This document shows, piece by piece, positions 26,020-35,241 of a stretch of 64,000 bases of DNA (position 1 is the first letter of the stretch; each line of letters opens with the position of its first letter). The translations under genes were made by a program, and so were the position numbers. The notes under the pieces were generated by a model that made no database searches, was not told where the DNA came from, and saw nothing but the letters and a program-made list of their open reading frames with translations. This DNA comes from Bacteroidales bacterium (lineage in GTDB: Bacteria; Bacteroidota; Bacteroidia; Bacteroidales; UBA12170): contig JAGGUP010000029.1 of assembly GCA_021158405.1 (NCBI GenBank), forward strand, positions 20,218 through 84,217, given 5' to 3'.

Positions 26020-26184
26020 TGAACTTGTTTAAAGTCAAACAGCAAAACTGCGAGCGAACCCTTGGTGCCATTGACTTCAGCTATTTTTGATTCCGTAGCT
26101 AAGGCTATGCAATAAAAAATGAGATTCGTCACTGGACACCAATGGTTTACTCTCGAAATCACTCTTTAACTTTAAACAAGTTCA
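26020..26184. repeat. 165-bp long imperfect palindrome, possible MITE-like element
   Basis: The outer 16 bp TGAACTTGTTTAAAGT (26020-26035) and ACTTTAAACAAGTTCA (26169-26184) are perfect inverted copies. Similarity continues inward through TTGGTG/CACCAA to a centre at TAGCTAAGGCTA (26096-26107), so nearly the whole segment folds back on itself with scattered mismatches. It contains no convincing ORF and sits between two convergent gene terminators. The form suggests a non-autonomous repeat. Copy number is unknown. Confidence 0.6.
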
Positions 26185-26212
26185 ATTCATAAAAAGTTGG
26201 GATACCCAAATT

Positions 26213-26244
26213 AAAAAAGCCAATCAACGATCGGCTTTTTTAAT
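26213..26244. terminator. Terminator of gcvP (bidirectional)
   Basis: AAAAAAGCC and GGCTTTTTT flank a short ATC/GAT inner stem. A-run and T-run on either side make it usable in both directions; gcvP ends 26 bp away. Confidence 0.7.
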
Positions 26245-26269
26245 ATTAAGGATTTGACTCTCTAAGAAT

Positions 26270-29134
26270 CTAGTCTTCGTAATCTTCCACAGGAGCACAA
26301 GTACAAAATAAATTCCGATCGCCATAAGCATCATCCACTTTACTAACTGGAGGCCAGTATTTATCTTCTTTTGACCAAGAGCAAGGAAAAGCGGCTTGCA
26401 TCCTGGAATAAGGATAATTCCATTCGTCCGAAGCAATTAAATCAGCGGTATGCGGGGCATTAAGGATTAAATTATTGATTTTGTCGGCGCTTCCATTTTC
26501 GATAGCACGAATTTCTTCACGAATTTGGTGCATGGCATCAACAAATCGATTTAACTCCGATAAAGGCTCACTTTCGCTTGGTTCAACCATCAAGGTACCA
26601 TGAACAGGAAAATCAACTGTAGGAGCATGAAAACCATAATCCATCAATCGTTTGGCAATATCAATTGATTGAATACCTGTAGTATGATGAATTTCTTTAC
26701 AATCTAAAATCATTTCGTGTGCCACACGATCGTTATTGCCTGTGTACAAAACAGGATAATCGACCTTGAGAACATCTTTCAAATAATTGGCATTTAGAAT
26801 TGCCATTTTCGTTGCGTTTGTCAATCCTTCACCACCTAATAATTTAATATAAGCATAGGAAATTGGTAGGATACTTGCCGATCCAAATGCCGCTGAAGAG
26901 ACAGCCGGAATAGCTTTTTCGCCACCCGCTTTAACAACAGGGCTTCCGGGTAAAAATTGCACTAAATGTTCAGCAACACCAATTGGGCCAACACCGGGAC
27001 CACCTCCTCCGTGAGGAATAGCAAATGTTTTATGTAAATTAAGATGGCAAACATCAGCACCAATATATCCTGGATTAGTTAATCCAACCTGAGCATTCAT
27101 GTTGGCGCCGTCCATATACACCTGACCACCATTTTGATGAATAATATCCATAATTTCTAAAACAGAAGCTTCGAATACGCCGTGAGTTGATGGATAAGTG
27201 ATCATCAAAGCACCCAATTTATCTTTATTGGCTTCAGCTTTGCTTCTTAAATCGTCCATATCGATTTCGCCCTTTGCATTAGCTTTCACAACAATTACGT
27301 TAAAGCCTGCCATTACAGCACTTGCTGGATTGGTACCATGAGCCGAGGATGGAATTAAACAAACATTACGATTAAAATCGCCACGGTTGCGATGGTAAGC
27401 ACGGATTACTAGCAGGCCTGCATATTCTCCACTAGCACCGGAAATGGGCTGAAAAGACATGGCAGAAAAACCGGTAATCTCGCATAAATCACTTTCTAAA
27501 TCAGTAATTAATTCTTGGTAACCTTCGGCTTGGTAATAAGGAACAAAAGGATGCAAGGAACCAAATTCAGGCCAGCTTAAGGAAAATAAACTTACAGCAG
27601 GATTCAGTTTCATGGTGCATGATCCTAGCGGAGTCATCGCACGATTGAGTGCCAAATCTTTTATCTCTAATTTTTTCAAATAGCGCATCATTTCCGTTTC
27701 GGAATGATAACTATTAAAAACAGGATGGGTAAGAAAATCGGTTCTTCGTTGGAAAGCCTCAGGAATAATACTCTCCATAATTTCTTCATCCATGGCAATG
27801 GATTTGTTATCTTCCACTAGCATAGCAAAGACTTCAAGGATATCATTTAAATCGTCAAGGCTGGTGGTTTCATCGAGACTAATTCCAATAGCATTTTCAA
27901 AATAGCGGAAATTCAACTCTCTTTGCTCGGCAAATTTGCGAAGAGCAGCAATATCCTCAACACCCTGAATGTAAAGTGTATCGAAATAAACCTGATTGGC
28001 TTGAGTAAAGCCTAAACTCTCTAATCCAATTTCTAAAGCTACAGCGTTCTGATGAATATCAGAAGCGATTAATTTTAAACCTTCCGGACCATGATAAACG
28101 GCATACATAGCAGACATAGAGGCTAGCAATGCTTGAGCTGTACAAATATTTGAAGTTGCTTTTTCGCGTTTAATATGTTGTTCACGTGTTTGCAAAGCCA
28201 TACGTAAAGCAGAATTTCCTTGAGCATCCTTAGAAACACCTATAATACGACCTGGCATGTTTCGTTTATATTTCTCTGTAGCGGCAAGAAATCCAGCATG
28301 AGGTCCACCATATCCCATAGGCAAACCAAAGCGTTGCGAAGACCCAACAACCACATCGGCGCCCCAAGTTCCAGGAGGCGTCAAAAGAACAAGGCTCATC
28401 AAATCGGCGGCAACGGTAAGCACACCATTTTTGGCATGAACAGATTCAGCAAAACTTGAGTAATCTATAACTTTACCTCTATTATTAGGGTACTGCACAA
28501 CAGCACCAAAAAAATCATCCGTAAATTCAAAGGACTGAAAATCGCCATAAACCAGTTTAATACCAAGCGGATTGGAACGGGTTTCGAGAACGGCTTTTGT
28601 TTGTGGAAAAATTTCGTTATCGACAAAATAACGAACAATTCCAGCTTTTGCCATCGCTCTTGGACGAGCATTAAAAGACATCAGCATAGCCTCTGCAGCA
28701 GAAGTTCCTTCATCGAGCAAAGAACAATTAGAAAGCGGCATAGCCGATAAATCAGAAACCATAGTTTGAAAATTTAGCAAAGCTTCTAATCTTCCTTGTG
28801 AAATTTCGGCTTGATAGGGGGTATAGGAAGTATACCATCCTGGATTTTCAAGTACATTACGTTGAATTACGGCAGGTAAAATCGTATTATAATAACCCAT
28901 ACCAATATAGGTCTTGAATAATTTATTTTTTGCTCCTAATTCTTTTAGATGCTGAATATATTCATATTCATTCATTCCCTCAGGTAAATTGAGTGGTGCA
29001 TCTAAACGCAAACTTTCAGGTAGGGTCTGATCGATCAATTCGTCCAAAGAATCGGCATTAACCTTATTCAACATCAGATCTATTTCACTGGCTCTAGGAC
29101 CAATATGTCTAGCTTCAAAATTATTGGTTATCAT
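26270..29134 (-). CDS. gcvP: Glycine dehydrogenase (decarboxylating), P-protein
   Basis: 954 aa, the fused P-protein (not split P1/P2). It decarboxylates glycine and transfers the aminomethyl group to lipoyl H-protein in the glycine cleavage system, using PLP bound at the lysine of LNLHKTFAIPHGGGGPG. Other conserved stretches are EIAQGRLEALLNFQ-like sequence in QAEISQGRLEALLNFQTMV, MTPLGSCTMKLNP and AHGTNPASAVMAG. gcvT and gcvH are not adjacent. A TACCTTTG box (29185-29192) lies about 50 bp before the start. Confidence 0.97.
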   Translation of the reverse strand: MITNNFEARHIGPRASEIDLMLNKVNADSLDELIDQTLPESLRLDAPLNLPEGMNEYEYIQHLKELGAKNKLFKTYIGMGYYNTILPAVIQRNVLENPGWYTSYTPYQAEISQGRLEALLNFQTMVSDLSAMPLSNCSLLDEGTSAAEAMLMSFNARPRAMAKAGIVRYFVDNEIFPQTKAVLETRSNPLGIKLVYGDFQSFEFTDDFFGAVVQYPNNRGKVIDYSSFAESVHAKNGVLTVAADLMSLVLLTPPGTWGADVVVGSSQRFGLPMGYGGPHAGFLAATEKYKRNMPGRIIGVSKDAQGNSALRMALQTREQHIKREKATSNICTAQALLASMSAMYAVYHGPEGLKLIASDIHQNAVALEIGLESLGFTQANQVYFDTLYIQGVEDIAALRKFAEQRELNFRYFENAIGISLDETTSLDDLNDILEVFAMLVEDNKSIAMDEEIMESIIPEAFQRRTDFLTHPVFNSYHSETEMMRYLKKLEIKDLALNRAMTPLGSCTMKLNPAVSLFSLSWPEFGSLHPFVPYYQAEGYQELITDLESDLCEITGFSAMSFQPISGASGEYAGLLVIRAYHRNRGDFNRNVCLIPSSAHGTNPASAVMAGFNVIVVKANAKGEIDMDDLRSKAEANKDKLGALMITYPSTHGVFEASVLEIMDIIHQNGGQVYMDGANMNAQVGLTNPGYIGADVCHLNLHKTFAIPHGGGGPGVGPIGVAEHLVQFLPGSPVVKAGGEKAIPAVSSAAFGSASILPISYAYIKLLGGEGLTNATKMAILNANYLKDVLKVDYPVLYTGNNDRVAHEMILDCKEIHHTTGIQSIDIAKRLMDYGFHAPTVDFPVHGTLMVEPSESEPLSELNRFVDAMHQIREEIRAIENGSADKINNLILNAPHTADLIASDEWNYPYSRMQAAFPCSWSKEDKYWPPVSKVDDAYGDRNLFCTCAPVEDYED

Positions 29135-29184
29135 CTTTATAAACTTAATAGATTAATAAGTGTCTGTTTTTAAAAATTGTGGTG

Positions 29185-29192
29185 CAAAGGTA
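29185..29192 (-). promoter_or_regulatory. -7 box of gcvP
   Basis: TACCTTTG on the minus strand, about 50 bp upstream of the gcvP start, matches TAnnTTTG. Confidence 0.5.
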
Positions 29193-29341
29193 TAAATCTT
29201 TCAGAGAAAAAAAGTTTAATGACAGCAAAATATGAAACGCAAAATCTTGTTTAGCTTGATTCAATTATACATTCTATATCATACTGATTATTTGCATTTT
29301 ATCATTCATTATTGCCGATAGTAATCCTTACTATAAATACT

Positions 29342-29372
29342 AAAAAAGGGCGACTTAAATAAAGCCGCCCTT
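29342..29372 (-). terminator. Terminator of hppA
   Basis: On the minus strand AAGGGCG pairs with CGCCCTT around a 13-nt loop and is followed by a T-run (A-run at 29342-29347 on the plus strand), 20 bp after the stop codon. Confidence 0.75.
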
Positions 29373-29392
29373 CAATATAAATTTAAATACAA

Positions 29393-31828
29393 TTATCCAT
29401 TAATACGCATTTTATAGAATGAACGATATACGAAATAAAGGGCTACCGCTAAAAACACAAGACCTACATAAGGTGCAATGTTTCTGAAATGTTCGGAGAT
29501 AGCAATTTCCATAGCAAGTAAGCCGAAAAGAGTTGTAAACTTAATCACCGGATTCAGGGCAACAGAAGAGGTATCTTTATAAGGATCACCAACAGTATCG
29601 CCTACAACAGCTGCGGCATGAAGATCGGTTCCTTTTTCGCCCATATCGACTTCAATTACTTTTTTAGCATTATCCCAAGCACCACCTGCATTTGCCATAA
29701 AAATGGCTTGATACAATCCAAAGAAAGCGATGGACAACAAATAGCCAATAAATAAAGCAACAGGCATAGAATGAGCCATTATATCCGCTTGGCTCATTCC
29801 TTTTACAAGACCTACCGGAGCGGCAAGAAAAGCAAATGCAAGAGCAAAAGAAAAGAGAGCAATAAAAATATTCCACATTCCTTTTTGAGCATATAAAGTA
29901 CAAATTTGAACAACTTCTTTTGACTTTTCGATATCGGCTTTTTTCTCGGCACCAAGTTCTAAATTAATGTTATGTTTGATGTAATTGGTAGCACGAGCAG
30001 CACCTGTAGTAACTGCTTGAATAGATGCACCTGTAAACCAATAAATAACAGCTCCTCCAAGAAGGAAACCAAGTATGGTATACGGATTTAATACATTTAA
30101 TACCAATTCGGGTTGAATACCTAATGTACGCTCAATAACAAGAATAAGAGAGAAAATCATAGTAGTGGCTCCAACAACAGCAGTTCCAATTAATACTGGT
30201 TTTGCAGTAGCTTTAAAAGTATTACCTGCACCATCATTGGCTTCAAGAAAATATTTTGATCGCTCAAAATCAGGAGTAAAACCAAAATCTCTTTCAATCT
30301 CTGGAATTACTTCCTTTTTATTTTCTTCAATAAGCGAAAGCTCGTAAATGGATTGTGCATTATCAGTAACCGGACCATAACTATCAACAGCGATAGTAAT
30401 AGGGCCCATACCCAAGAATCCAAAAGCAACCAATCCAAAAGCAAAGATAGAAGGATAGATCATGATTTCACCTAAGCCAAAAGTACTAGCATAGTATCCA
30501 ATAAACATAAGTAAGAAAAAGACCATTCCTTGCCAAAAGGCACTGAAATTACCAGCAACTAATCCGGAAAGAATATTTAAAGATGCACCACCCTGTTTTG
30601 AAGCTTCAACTACTTCGCTAACATGTGTGGATTTGGGACTAGTAAAAAGCTTAGTAAACTCAGGAATCAAAGCGGCACCTAGAGTACCAGCACTGATAAT
30701 CACAGATAATGGAATCCAAAGATTATTGGGCATATCACCTAACGTTAAATAGCTGGCTGCAAAAGTAACAAGTATAGAAAGAATTGAAGCTATCCAAACT
30801 AATGAAGTTAATGGTTTCTCAAAATCAATATCTTTAGCATTACTATATTTTGATTTTGTAATGGCTGAGTTAATCCAAAAGGCAACAACAGAAGTAATCA
30901 CCATTAGAATACGCATTACAAATATCCAAGTCAGTAAGTCAACTTGATTAGCCTCAAAAGCAGTACCTTTTGTAACAGCTAAAACAATAAATGAGATAAG
31001 AGCTACACCGGTAACGCCATAAGTTTCAAAACCATCGGCAGTAGGGCCAACACTATCACCTGCATTATCACCAACACAGTCAGCAATAGTTCCAGGATTA
31101 CGGGGATCGTCTTCGCCAATTTTAAAAATTACTTTCATCATGTCGGATCCCACATCGGCAATTTTTGTAAAAATACCACCTGCAATTCTCAATACAGAAG
31201 CACCTAAAGATTCACCAATAGCAAAGCCAATAAAACTTGCTCCGGCATATTCACCAGGAACAAACATTAAGATGATAAGCATCATAGTAAGTTCTAATGA
31301 AATAAGAACAACACCGATACTCATACCTGCATTGATTGGAATCTGATGCAATTTTAAAGGCTTCTTTTCCAATGAAGCGAATGCCATACGCGAATTTGCA
31401 TAGGTATTCATTCTAATTCCAAACCAAGCTACACTATACGAACCTAGTATACCAAGAACAGTCCAGCCCAGAATCATTAGAACTCCTCCAAAACCAAAAG
31501 CACCTTCCGATAACCATCCAAAATAAAAGGCTACTACAGCACCAATAAAGAAGAATAAAATGGCAAGGAATTTACCTTGTTGAATCAAGTAGGTTTTACT
31601 AGTTTGATAGATAACATCGGCTACATCAAGCATAGACTTATGTGCTCTAATTTTTTTTACTTTCAAAAATTGGTAAAGCCCAAACAGAAAGCCAGCAAGA
31701 GTTATTAAAAATCCCCAATAGAGGATTGTTTCTTTAGCCATTCCTTTCGGAATAACCAGATCAGCTTCACTGGCCATGGTAAAAGCTGGCAGTGTTAGTC
31801 CGACAAAAATTGCGAATAGTTTTTTCAT
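29393..31828 (-). CDS. hppA: Membrane-bound proton/sodium-translocating pyrophosphatase
   Basis: 811 aa with about 16 hydrophobic segments. It couples PPi hydrolysis to ion pumping across the inner membrane. The catalytic DDPRNPGTIADCVGDNAGDSVG replaces the common ...AVIADNVGDNVGD form, and the second acidic cluster reads NAGGAWDNAKKVIE and DTVGDPYKDTSSVALNPVIK. GAGNTFKATAKPVLIG carries Lys at the position that distinguishes K+-independent (Lys) from K+-dependent (Ala) enzymes, so K+ independence is inferred. An N-terminal signal-like segment makes it longer than the usual ~680-770 aa. Pumped ion not determinable with confidence. Confidence 0.93.
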   Translation of the reverse strand: MKKLFAIFVGLTLPAFTMASEADLVIPKGMAKETILYWGFLITLAGFLFGLYQFLKVKKIRAHKSMLDVADVIYQTSKTYLIQQGKFLAILFFFIGAVVAFYFGWLSEGAFGFGGVLMILGWTVLGILGSYSVAWFGIRMNTYANSRMAFASLEKKPLKLHQIPINAGMSIGVVLISLELTMMLIILMFVPGEYAGASFIGFAIGESLGASVLRIAGGIFTKIADVGSDMMKVIFKIGEDDPRNPGTIADCVGDNAGDSVGPTADGFETYGVTGVALISFIVLAVTKGTAFEANQVDLLTWIFVMRILMVITSVVAFWINSAITKSKYSNAKDIDFEKPLTSLVWIASILSILVTFAASYLTLGDMPNNLWIPLSVIISAGTLGAALIPEFTKLFTSPKSTHVSEVVEASKQGGASLNILSGLVAGNFSAFWQGMVFFLLMFIGYYASTFGLGEIMIYPSIFAFGLVAFGFLGMGPITIAVDSYGPVTDNAQSIYELSLIEENKKEVIPEIERDFGFTPDFERSKYFLEANDGAGNTFKATAKPVLIGTAVVGATTMIFSLILVIERTLGIQPELVLNVLNPYTILGFLLGGAVIYWFTGASIQAVTTGAARATNYIKHNINLELGAEKKADIEKSKEVVQICTLYAQKGMWNIFIALFSFALAFAFLAAPVGLVKGMSQADIMAHSMPVALFIGYLLSIAFFGLYQAIFMANAGGAWDNAKKVIEVDMGEKGTDLHAAAVVGDTVGDPYKDTSSVALNPVIKFTTLFGLLAMEIAISEHFRNIAPYVGLVFLAVALYFVYRSFYKMRING

Positions 31829-31974
31829 TTAAAATTTAGATTAGTGATTATTTTTTTCTTTTTAAGAAGAATATGTAATTGGTTTTTAAAAACAGTTGAT
31901 TCGCCGATAAAAATCCGGTTTTTAATAAATAAAAATGATGCACTAAAACCAATCATTTCGTTTTAATTTGCCAA

Positions 31975-31982
31975 CAAAAATA
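31975..31982 (-). promoter_or_regulatory. -7 box of hppA
   Basis: TATTTTTG on the minus strand, 146 bp before the start codon; long leader compared with other promoters in this window. Confidence 0.4.
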
Positions 31983-32339
31983 GAAAATAATATACTAATT
32001 CATTATGCATGCAGAATAAATGTTCTACTTTGGAAATGTTTTTCACCGAATATTTTACCATAATATTCTCAAATAATATTTTAGCGATTGATTTTCAACA
32101 TAATATAATATCATTTTAGAATGAAAATAATTTAAATAAAAAAATTCAATCGTTTGAAATTTATCCTATTTAGGTTTTTTTTAAGCGAAAAATAGCCGAT
32201 TTTAATCAAAACCAAGTGGCTCTAATCACCCAAATATCTTTAACTGTAAAACAAAATATCAAAGCTAAAAGAGTATATAATCAAACTTGGCCTTAGCCGT
32301 AAATTTAAAATTAGCTCACATTCATTTATGAAAAACATG

Positions 32340-32347
32340 TACCTTTG
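32340..32347 (+). promoter_or_regulatory. -7 box of the bifunctional nuclease-family gene
   Basis: TACCTTTG matches TAnnTTTG and ends 17 bp before the ATG at 32365, implying a 5' UTR of about 10 nt. Confidence 0.55.
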
Positions 32348-32364
32348 TTAGTAGCAAAGAACAT

Positions 32365-32943
32365 ATGCAGAAAATTGAATTAAAAATAGTAGGCTTATCT
32401 TATAGTCATTCACAAAGTAGTGCTTATGCCCTTATCTTGAGCGAAATAAATGGGAATAGGCGTTTACCTATCATTGTTGGGGGATTAGAAGCTCAAGCCA
32501 TTGCCATTGAAGTTGAAAAGTTAAAACCTGCTCGTCCACTTACTCACGACTTATTTAAAACTTTTGCTGAAACTTTTGACATTGAAGTTCTTGAAGTGAT
32601 TATTAATAAATTCGAAGAGGGAATATTTTATTCCATCTTGGTATGTGAAAAAAATGGAGATGTGATTGAAATTGATTCACGTACATCCGACGCCGTTGCC
32701 ATTGCCTTGCGTTTTAATAGTCCTATTTATACCTATGAAAGCATTATGTCAGTTGGGGGTATTATTCTAGATCCTGAAGAAGAATCGATTGAACAAGAAA
32801 AGGAGTCAACACAGGAAGATAATGAGTTTTCGAATATAAGCTTGAGTGATTTAGATGAGCTTTTACTCAAATCTATTGAGCATGAAGATTATGAACGTGC
32901 ATCCGTTATTCGAGATGAAATAAAAAAAAGGGGAAACAATTAA
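32365..32943 (+). CDS. Bifunctional nuclease (DUF151) family protein with UVR motif
   Basis: 192 aa. Residues about 1-135 form the DUF151/BFN domain: LPIIVGGLEAQAIAIEVE, KPARPLTHDLFKTFAE and ISSRTSDAVAIALRF-type sequence as IDSRTSDAVAIALRFNSPIY. An acidic linker leads to a C-terminal UVR-like helical hairpin (LDELLLKSIEHEDYERASVIRDEIKKRG), as found in UvrB/UvrC. This domain pair is common in Bacteroidota. Nuclease activity is reported for plant and mycobacterial members of the family, but the bacterial physiological role is not clear. Monocistronic, ending at a terminator. Confidence 0.87.
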   Translation: MQKIELKIVGLSYSHSQSSAYALILSEINGNRRLPIIVGGLEAQAIAIEVEKLKPARPLTHDLFKTFAETFDIEVLEVIINKFEEGIFYSILVCEKNGDVIEIDSRTSDAVAIALRFNSPIYTYESIMSVGGIILDPEEESIEQEKESTQEDNEFSNISLSDLDELLLKSIEHEDYERASVIRDEIKKRGNN

Positions 32944-32961
32944 ACCTCTAAATTAGTCAAC

Positions 32962-33000
32962 AAAAAAGCATCCTTTAACTGAATATAGGATGCTTTTTTA
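32962..33000. terminator. Bidirectional terminator
   Basis: AAAAAAGCATCCT (32962-32974) pairs with AGGATGCTTTTTT (32987-32999), a 13-bp stem between convergent genes. It can serve both. Confidence 0.88.
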
Positions 33001-33020
33001 ATTTCAAATCAAGACTCAAC

Positions 33021-34274
33021 TTAATGATGCACTTCGACCAATTTATCTGGATTATGCTTATATTTAAATACAATAGCAAATACAATAGCGACAACTAAAG
33101 AATACGCAGCAAAAGAGAACCAAATTCCTTTCCATAAATACTCTCCGGTATCTGCTTTAAAGAATTTATCAATCATCAAACCACTTAAAGCACTTCCGGC
33201 AATGGCTCCAAATCCATTGGTCATCATCATAAACAGACCTTGAGCACTGGCTCTTATACTTGAATCCGATTCCATCTCAACATACAGAGAACCTGAGATA
33301 TTAAAGAAATCGAAAGCCATTCCATAAACGATGCACGATAAAATAATCATCCAAAGTCCTCCGGCAGGATCTCCAAGACCAAAAAGGCCAAAACGCAATA
33401 CCCAAGCAAACATACTCATAAGCATCACTTTCTTAATACCAAATTTCTTCAAGAAAAAGGGTATCGCAAGTATAAATAAGGTTTCAGACATTTGAGAAAT
33501 CGACATAATAATTGCGGGAAACTTTACGGCAATTAAGTCCTTATAGGCAGGTATTTTCGCGAAATCATGTAAAAAAGTATCCCCATACATATTTGTCAAT
33601 TGCAAAGAAGCACCTAAAAGCATAGAAAATAGAAAAAACAAAGCCATTTTCTTTTGTTTAAATAAAGTAAAGGCTTTCAATCCCATTGATTCTATAAAGT
33701 TTTTCTTTTCAATGTTTTTGTTTATTTCACATTTTGGCAATGTAAAAGAATAAATTCCCAATACCAATGAAGCGCCGGAAGCAATGTAAAATTGAGCCGC
33801 TGAGGTTTCGATTTTTAATAAACTAACAGTCCACATTGCTACAATAAATCCAATAGTCCCAAATACACGAATCGGCGGATATGATTTTACGACATCAAGA
33901 TTTTCTTTTTTCAAAGCCGAATAAGCAACCGCTATGGTGAGTGAAATTGTAGGCATATAAAAAATCATATTAATCAACATCACCCAAAACATAACCGTTG
34001 GAGATTCCACCATTGGCACAGTAAAAAGTATAATTGCGCCCATAATATGAAAGGAGCCTAATAATTTTTCAGCATTTATCCATCTATCGGCAATAATTCC
34101 AGCCAATGCCGGCATAAATAAAGACGCTATTCCCATAGTTGAAAAAATGGCTCCAAACTCAGCTCCAGACCAATGTTTAGTCTGAAACCAATAACCTCCA
34201 ATAGTAATCAACCAAGCACCCCAAATAAAAAACTGGAGAAAATTCATGATTGTAAGTCGTAATTTAATTCCCAT
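33021..34274 (-). CDS. Nucleoside:H+ symporter-type MFS transporter (NupG family)
   Basis: 417 aa with about 12 hydrophobic helices. MNFLQFFIWGAWLITIGGYWFQTKHWSGAEFGAIFSTMGIASLFMPALAGIIADRWINAEK is the NupG-like N-terminus with the loop-2 motif DRW. A C-terminal GSLYVEMESDSSIRASAQGLFMMMTNGFGAIAGS also matches the family. It imports nucleosides or a related sugar with protons across the inner membrane; the exact substrate is inferred from the family. It is convergent with the nuclease-family gene and divergent from thyA, which may fit nucleotide salvage. Confidence 0.86.
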   Translation of the reverse strand: MGIKLRLTIMNFLQFFIWGAWLITIGGYWFQTKHWSGAEFGAIFSTMGIASLFMPALAGIIADRWINAEKLLGSFHIMGAIILFTVPMVESPTVMFWVMLINMIFYMPTISLTIAVAYSALKKENLDVVKSYPPIRVFGTIGFIVAMWTVSLLKIETSAAQFYIASGASLVLGIYSFTLPKCEINKNIEKKNFIESMGLKAFTLFKQKKMALFFLFSMLLGASLQLTNMYGDTFLHDFAKIPAYKDLIAVKFPAIIMSISQMSETLFILAIPFFLKKFGIKKVMLMSMFAWVLRFGLFGLGDPAGGLWMIILSCIVYGMAFDFFNISGSLYVEMESDSSIRASAQGLFMMMTNGFGAIAGSALSGLMIDKFFKADTGEYLWKGIWFSFAAYSLVVAIVFAIVFKYKHNPDKLVEVHH

Positions 34275-34427
34275 AGTCTATGTTGTTATTGATATTAATA
34301 TGTTTAATTTTGAAAAAAATAAAAGCAAATATAAACTAATTTCAAAGAAGTGTAATGCAATTGGTTATCATTACTCAATTTCTTTATGATTTTACTAATG
34401 TTCCAATTTACTTAAATATTTTCCATT

Positions 34428-35222
34428 ATGCAACAGTATCTCGACCTCCTGACCCATGTATTAAATAAGGGCACTAAAAAAGAAGACCGAACAGGAACTG
34501 GCACTATCAGTACTTTTGGACATCAAATGCGTTTTGATTTAGAAAAAGGCTTTCCGATTTTAACAACAAAGAAACTTCATCTTCGCTCTATCATTCACGA
34601 ATTACTTTGGTTTTTGCAAGGGAATACTAATGTGAAATATTTACAAGAAAACAATGTAAGGATATGGAACGAATGGGCTAATGAAGAAGGCGAATTAGGG
34701 CCTATTTACGGATACCAATGGCGTTCTTGGCCAAGCAAGAACGGTGAACATATTGATCAAATCAGCCGAATTATTGATTCGATTAAAAACAACCCCAATT
34801 CCCGCCGACATATTGTTAGTGCTTGGAATGTTGGCGAAATAAAAAATATGGCTCTACCTCCTTGTCATATATTATTTCAATTTTATGTGGCTAATGGAAA
34901 ACTATCTTGTCAACTCTATCAACGAAGCGCTGATATTTTTCTTGGCGTGCCTTTTAACATTGCTTCCTACGCCTTACTTACTATGATGATTGCACAAGTT
35001 ACCGGATTAAAACCCGGGGAATTTGTTCATACTTTAGGAGATGCACATATTTATTTAAATCATATCGATCAAGTAAATTTACAGCTCACGCGAAATACTT
35101 TTGATTTGCCTCAAATGTATATTAATCCTGAAGTAAAATCTATTTTCGATTTTAAGTATGAGGATTTTGAATTGAAAAATTACCAATCTCATCCTTCTAT
35201 AAAAGGAGAAATATCGATATGA
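34428..35222 (+). CDS. thyA: Thymidylate synthase
   Basis: 264 aa, identical in length to E. coli ThyA. It methylates dUMP to dTMP using methylenetetrahydrofolate. Cys146 lies in the catalytic motif [21 protein letters not shown] near residues 20-26 binds phosphate and [20 protein letters not shown] carries the nucleotide-binding Arg and Asn. No dihydrofolate reductase gene follows, unlike many genomes. The stop codon TGA is the start of a 15-nt repeat, and the convergent protease gene ends only 19 bp away. Confidence 0.97.
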   Translation: MQQYLDLLTHVLNKGTKKEDRTGTGTISTFGHQMRFDLEKGFPILTTKKLHLRSIIHELLWFLQGNTNVKYLQENNVRIWNEWANEEGELGPIYGYQWRSWPSKNGEHIDQISRIIDSIKNNPNSRRHIVSAWNVGEIKNMALPPCHILFQFYVANGKLSCQLYQRSADIFLGVPFNIASYALLTMMIAQVTGLKPGEFVHTLGDAHIYLNHIDQVNLQLTRNTFDLPQMYINPEVKSIFDFKYEDFELKNYQSHPSIKGEISI

Positions 35223-35235
35223 GACCTTTGCAAAA
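35221..35235. repeat. GAGACCTTTGCAAAA repeat copy 1 at thyA stop
   Basis: A 15-nt motif that begins with the GA of the thyA TGA stop codon. A copy with one change (GAAACCTTTGCAAAA) sits in the same relation to the nadB stop codon at 45467. It resembles the terminal inverted repeats of some Bacteroidota IS5-like elements, from memory; there is no transposase here. Confidence 0.5.
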
Positions 35236-35241
35236 ATTATT

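Larger units (their letters stand above)
29135..29392. other. Intergenic region gcvP-hppA
   Basis: 258 bp of AT-rich sequence. It holds the gcvP promoter box at 29185-29192 and the hppA terminator at 29342-29372. I checked for a glycine riboswitch before gcvP and saw no conserved GGA-rich double aptamer. Confidence 0.5.
31829..32364. other. 536-bp divergent intergenic region
   Basis: Very AT-rich. It contains a TATTTTTG box for hppA on the minus strand (31975-31982), implying a 5' UTR of about 140 nt with several short inverted repeats, and a TACCTTTG box for the nuclease-family gene on the plus strand (32340-32347). I see no ORF with coding character, tRNA or known riboswitch here. Confidence 0.5.

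Noticed and set aside
29135-29392. Glycine riboswitch upstream of gcvP
   Set aside because: No tandem glycine aptamer signature was seen; the region has only a promoter box and the hppA terminator.
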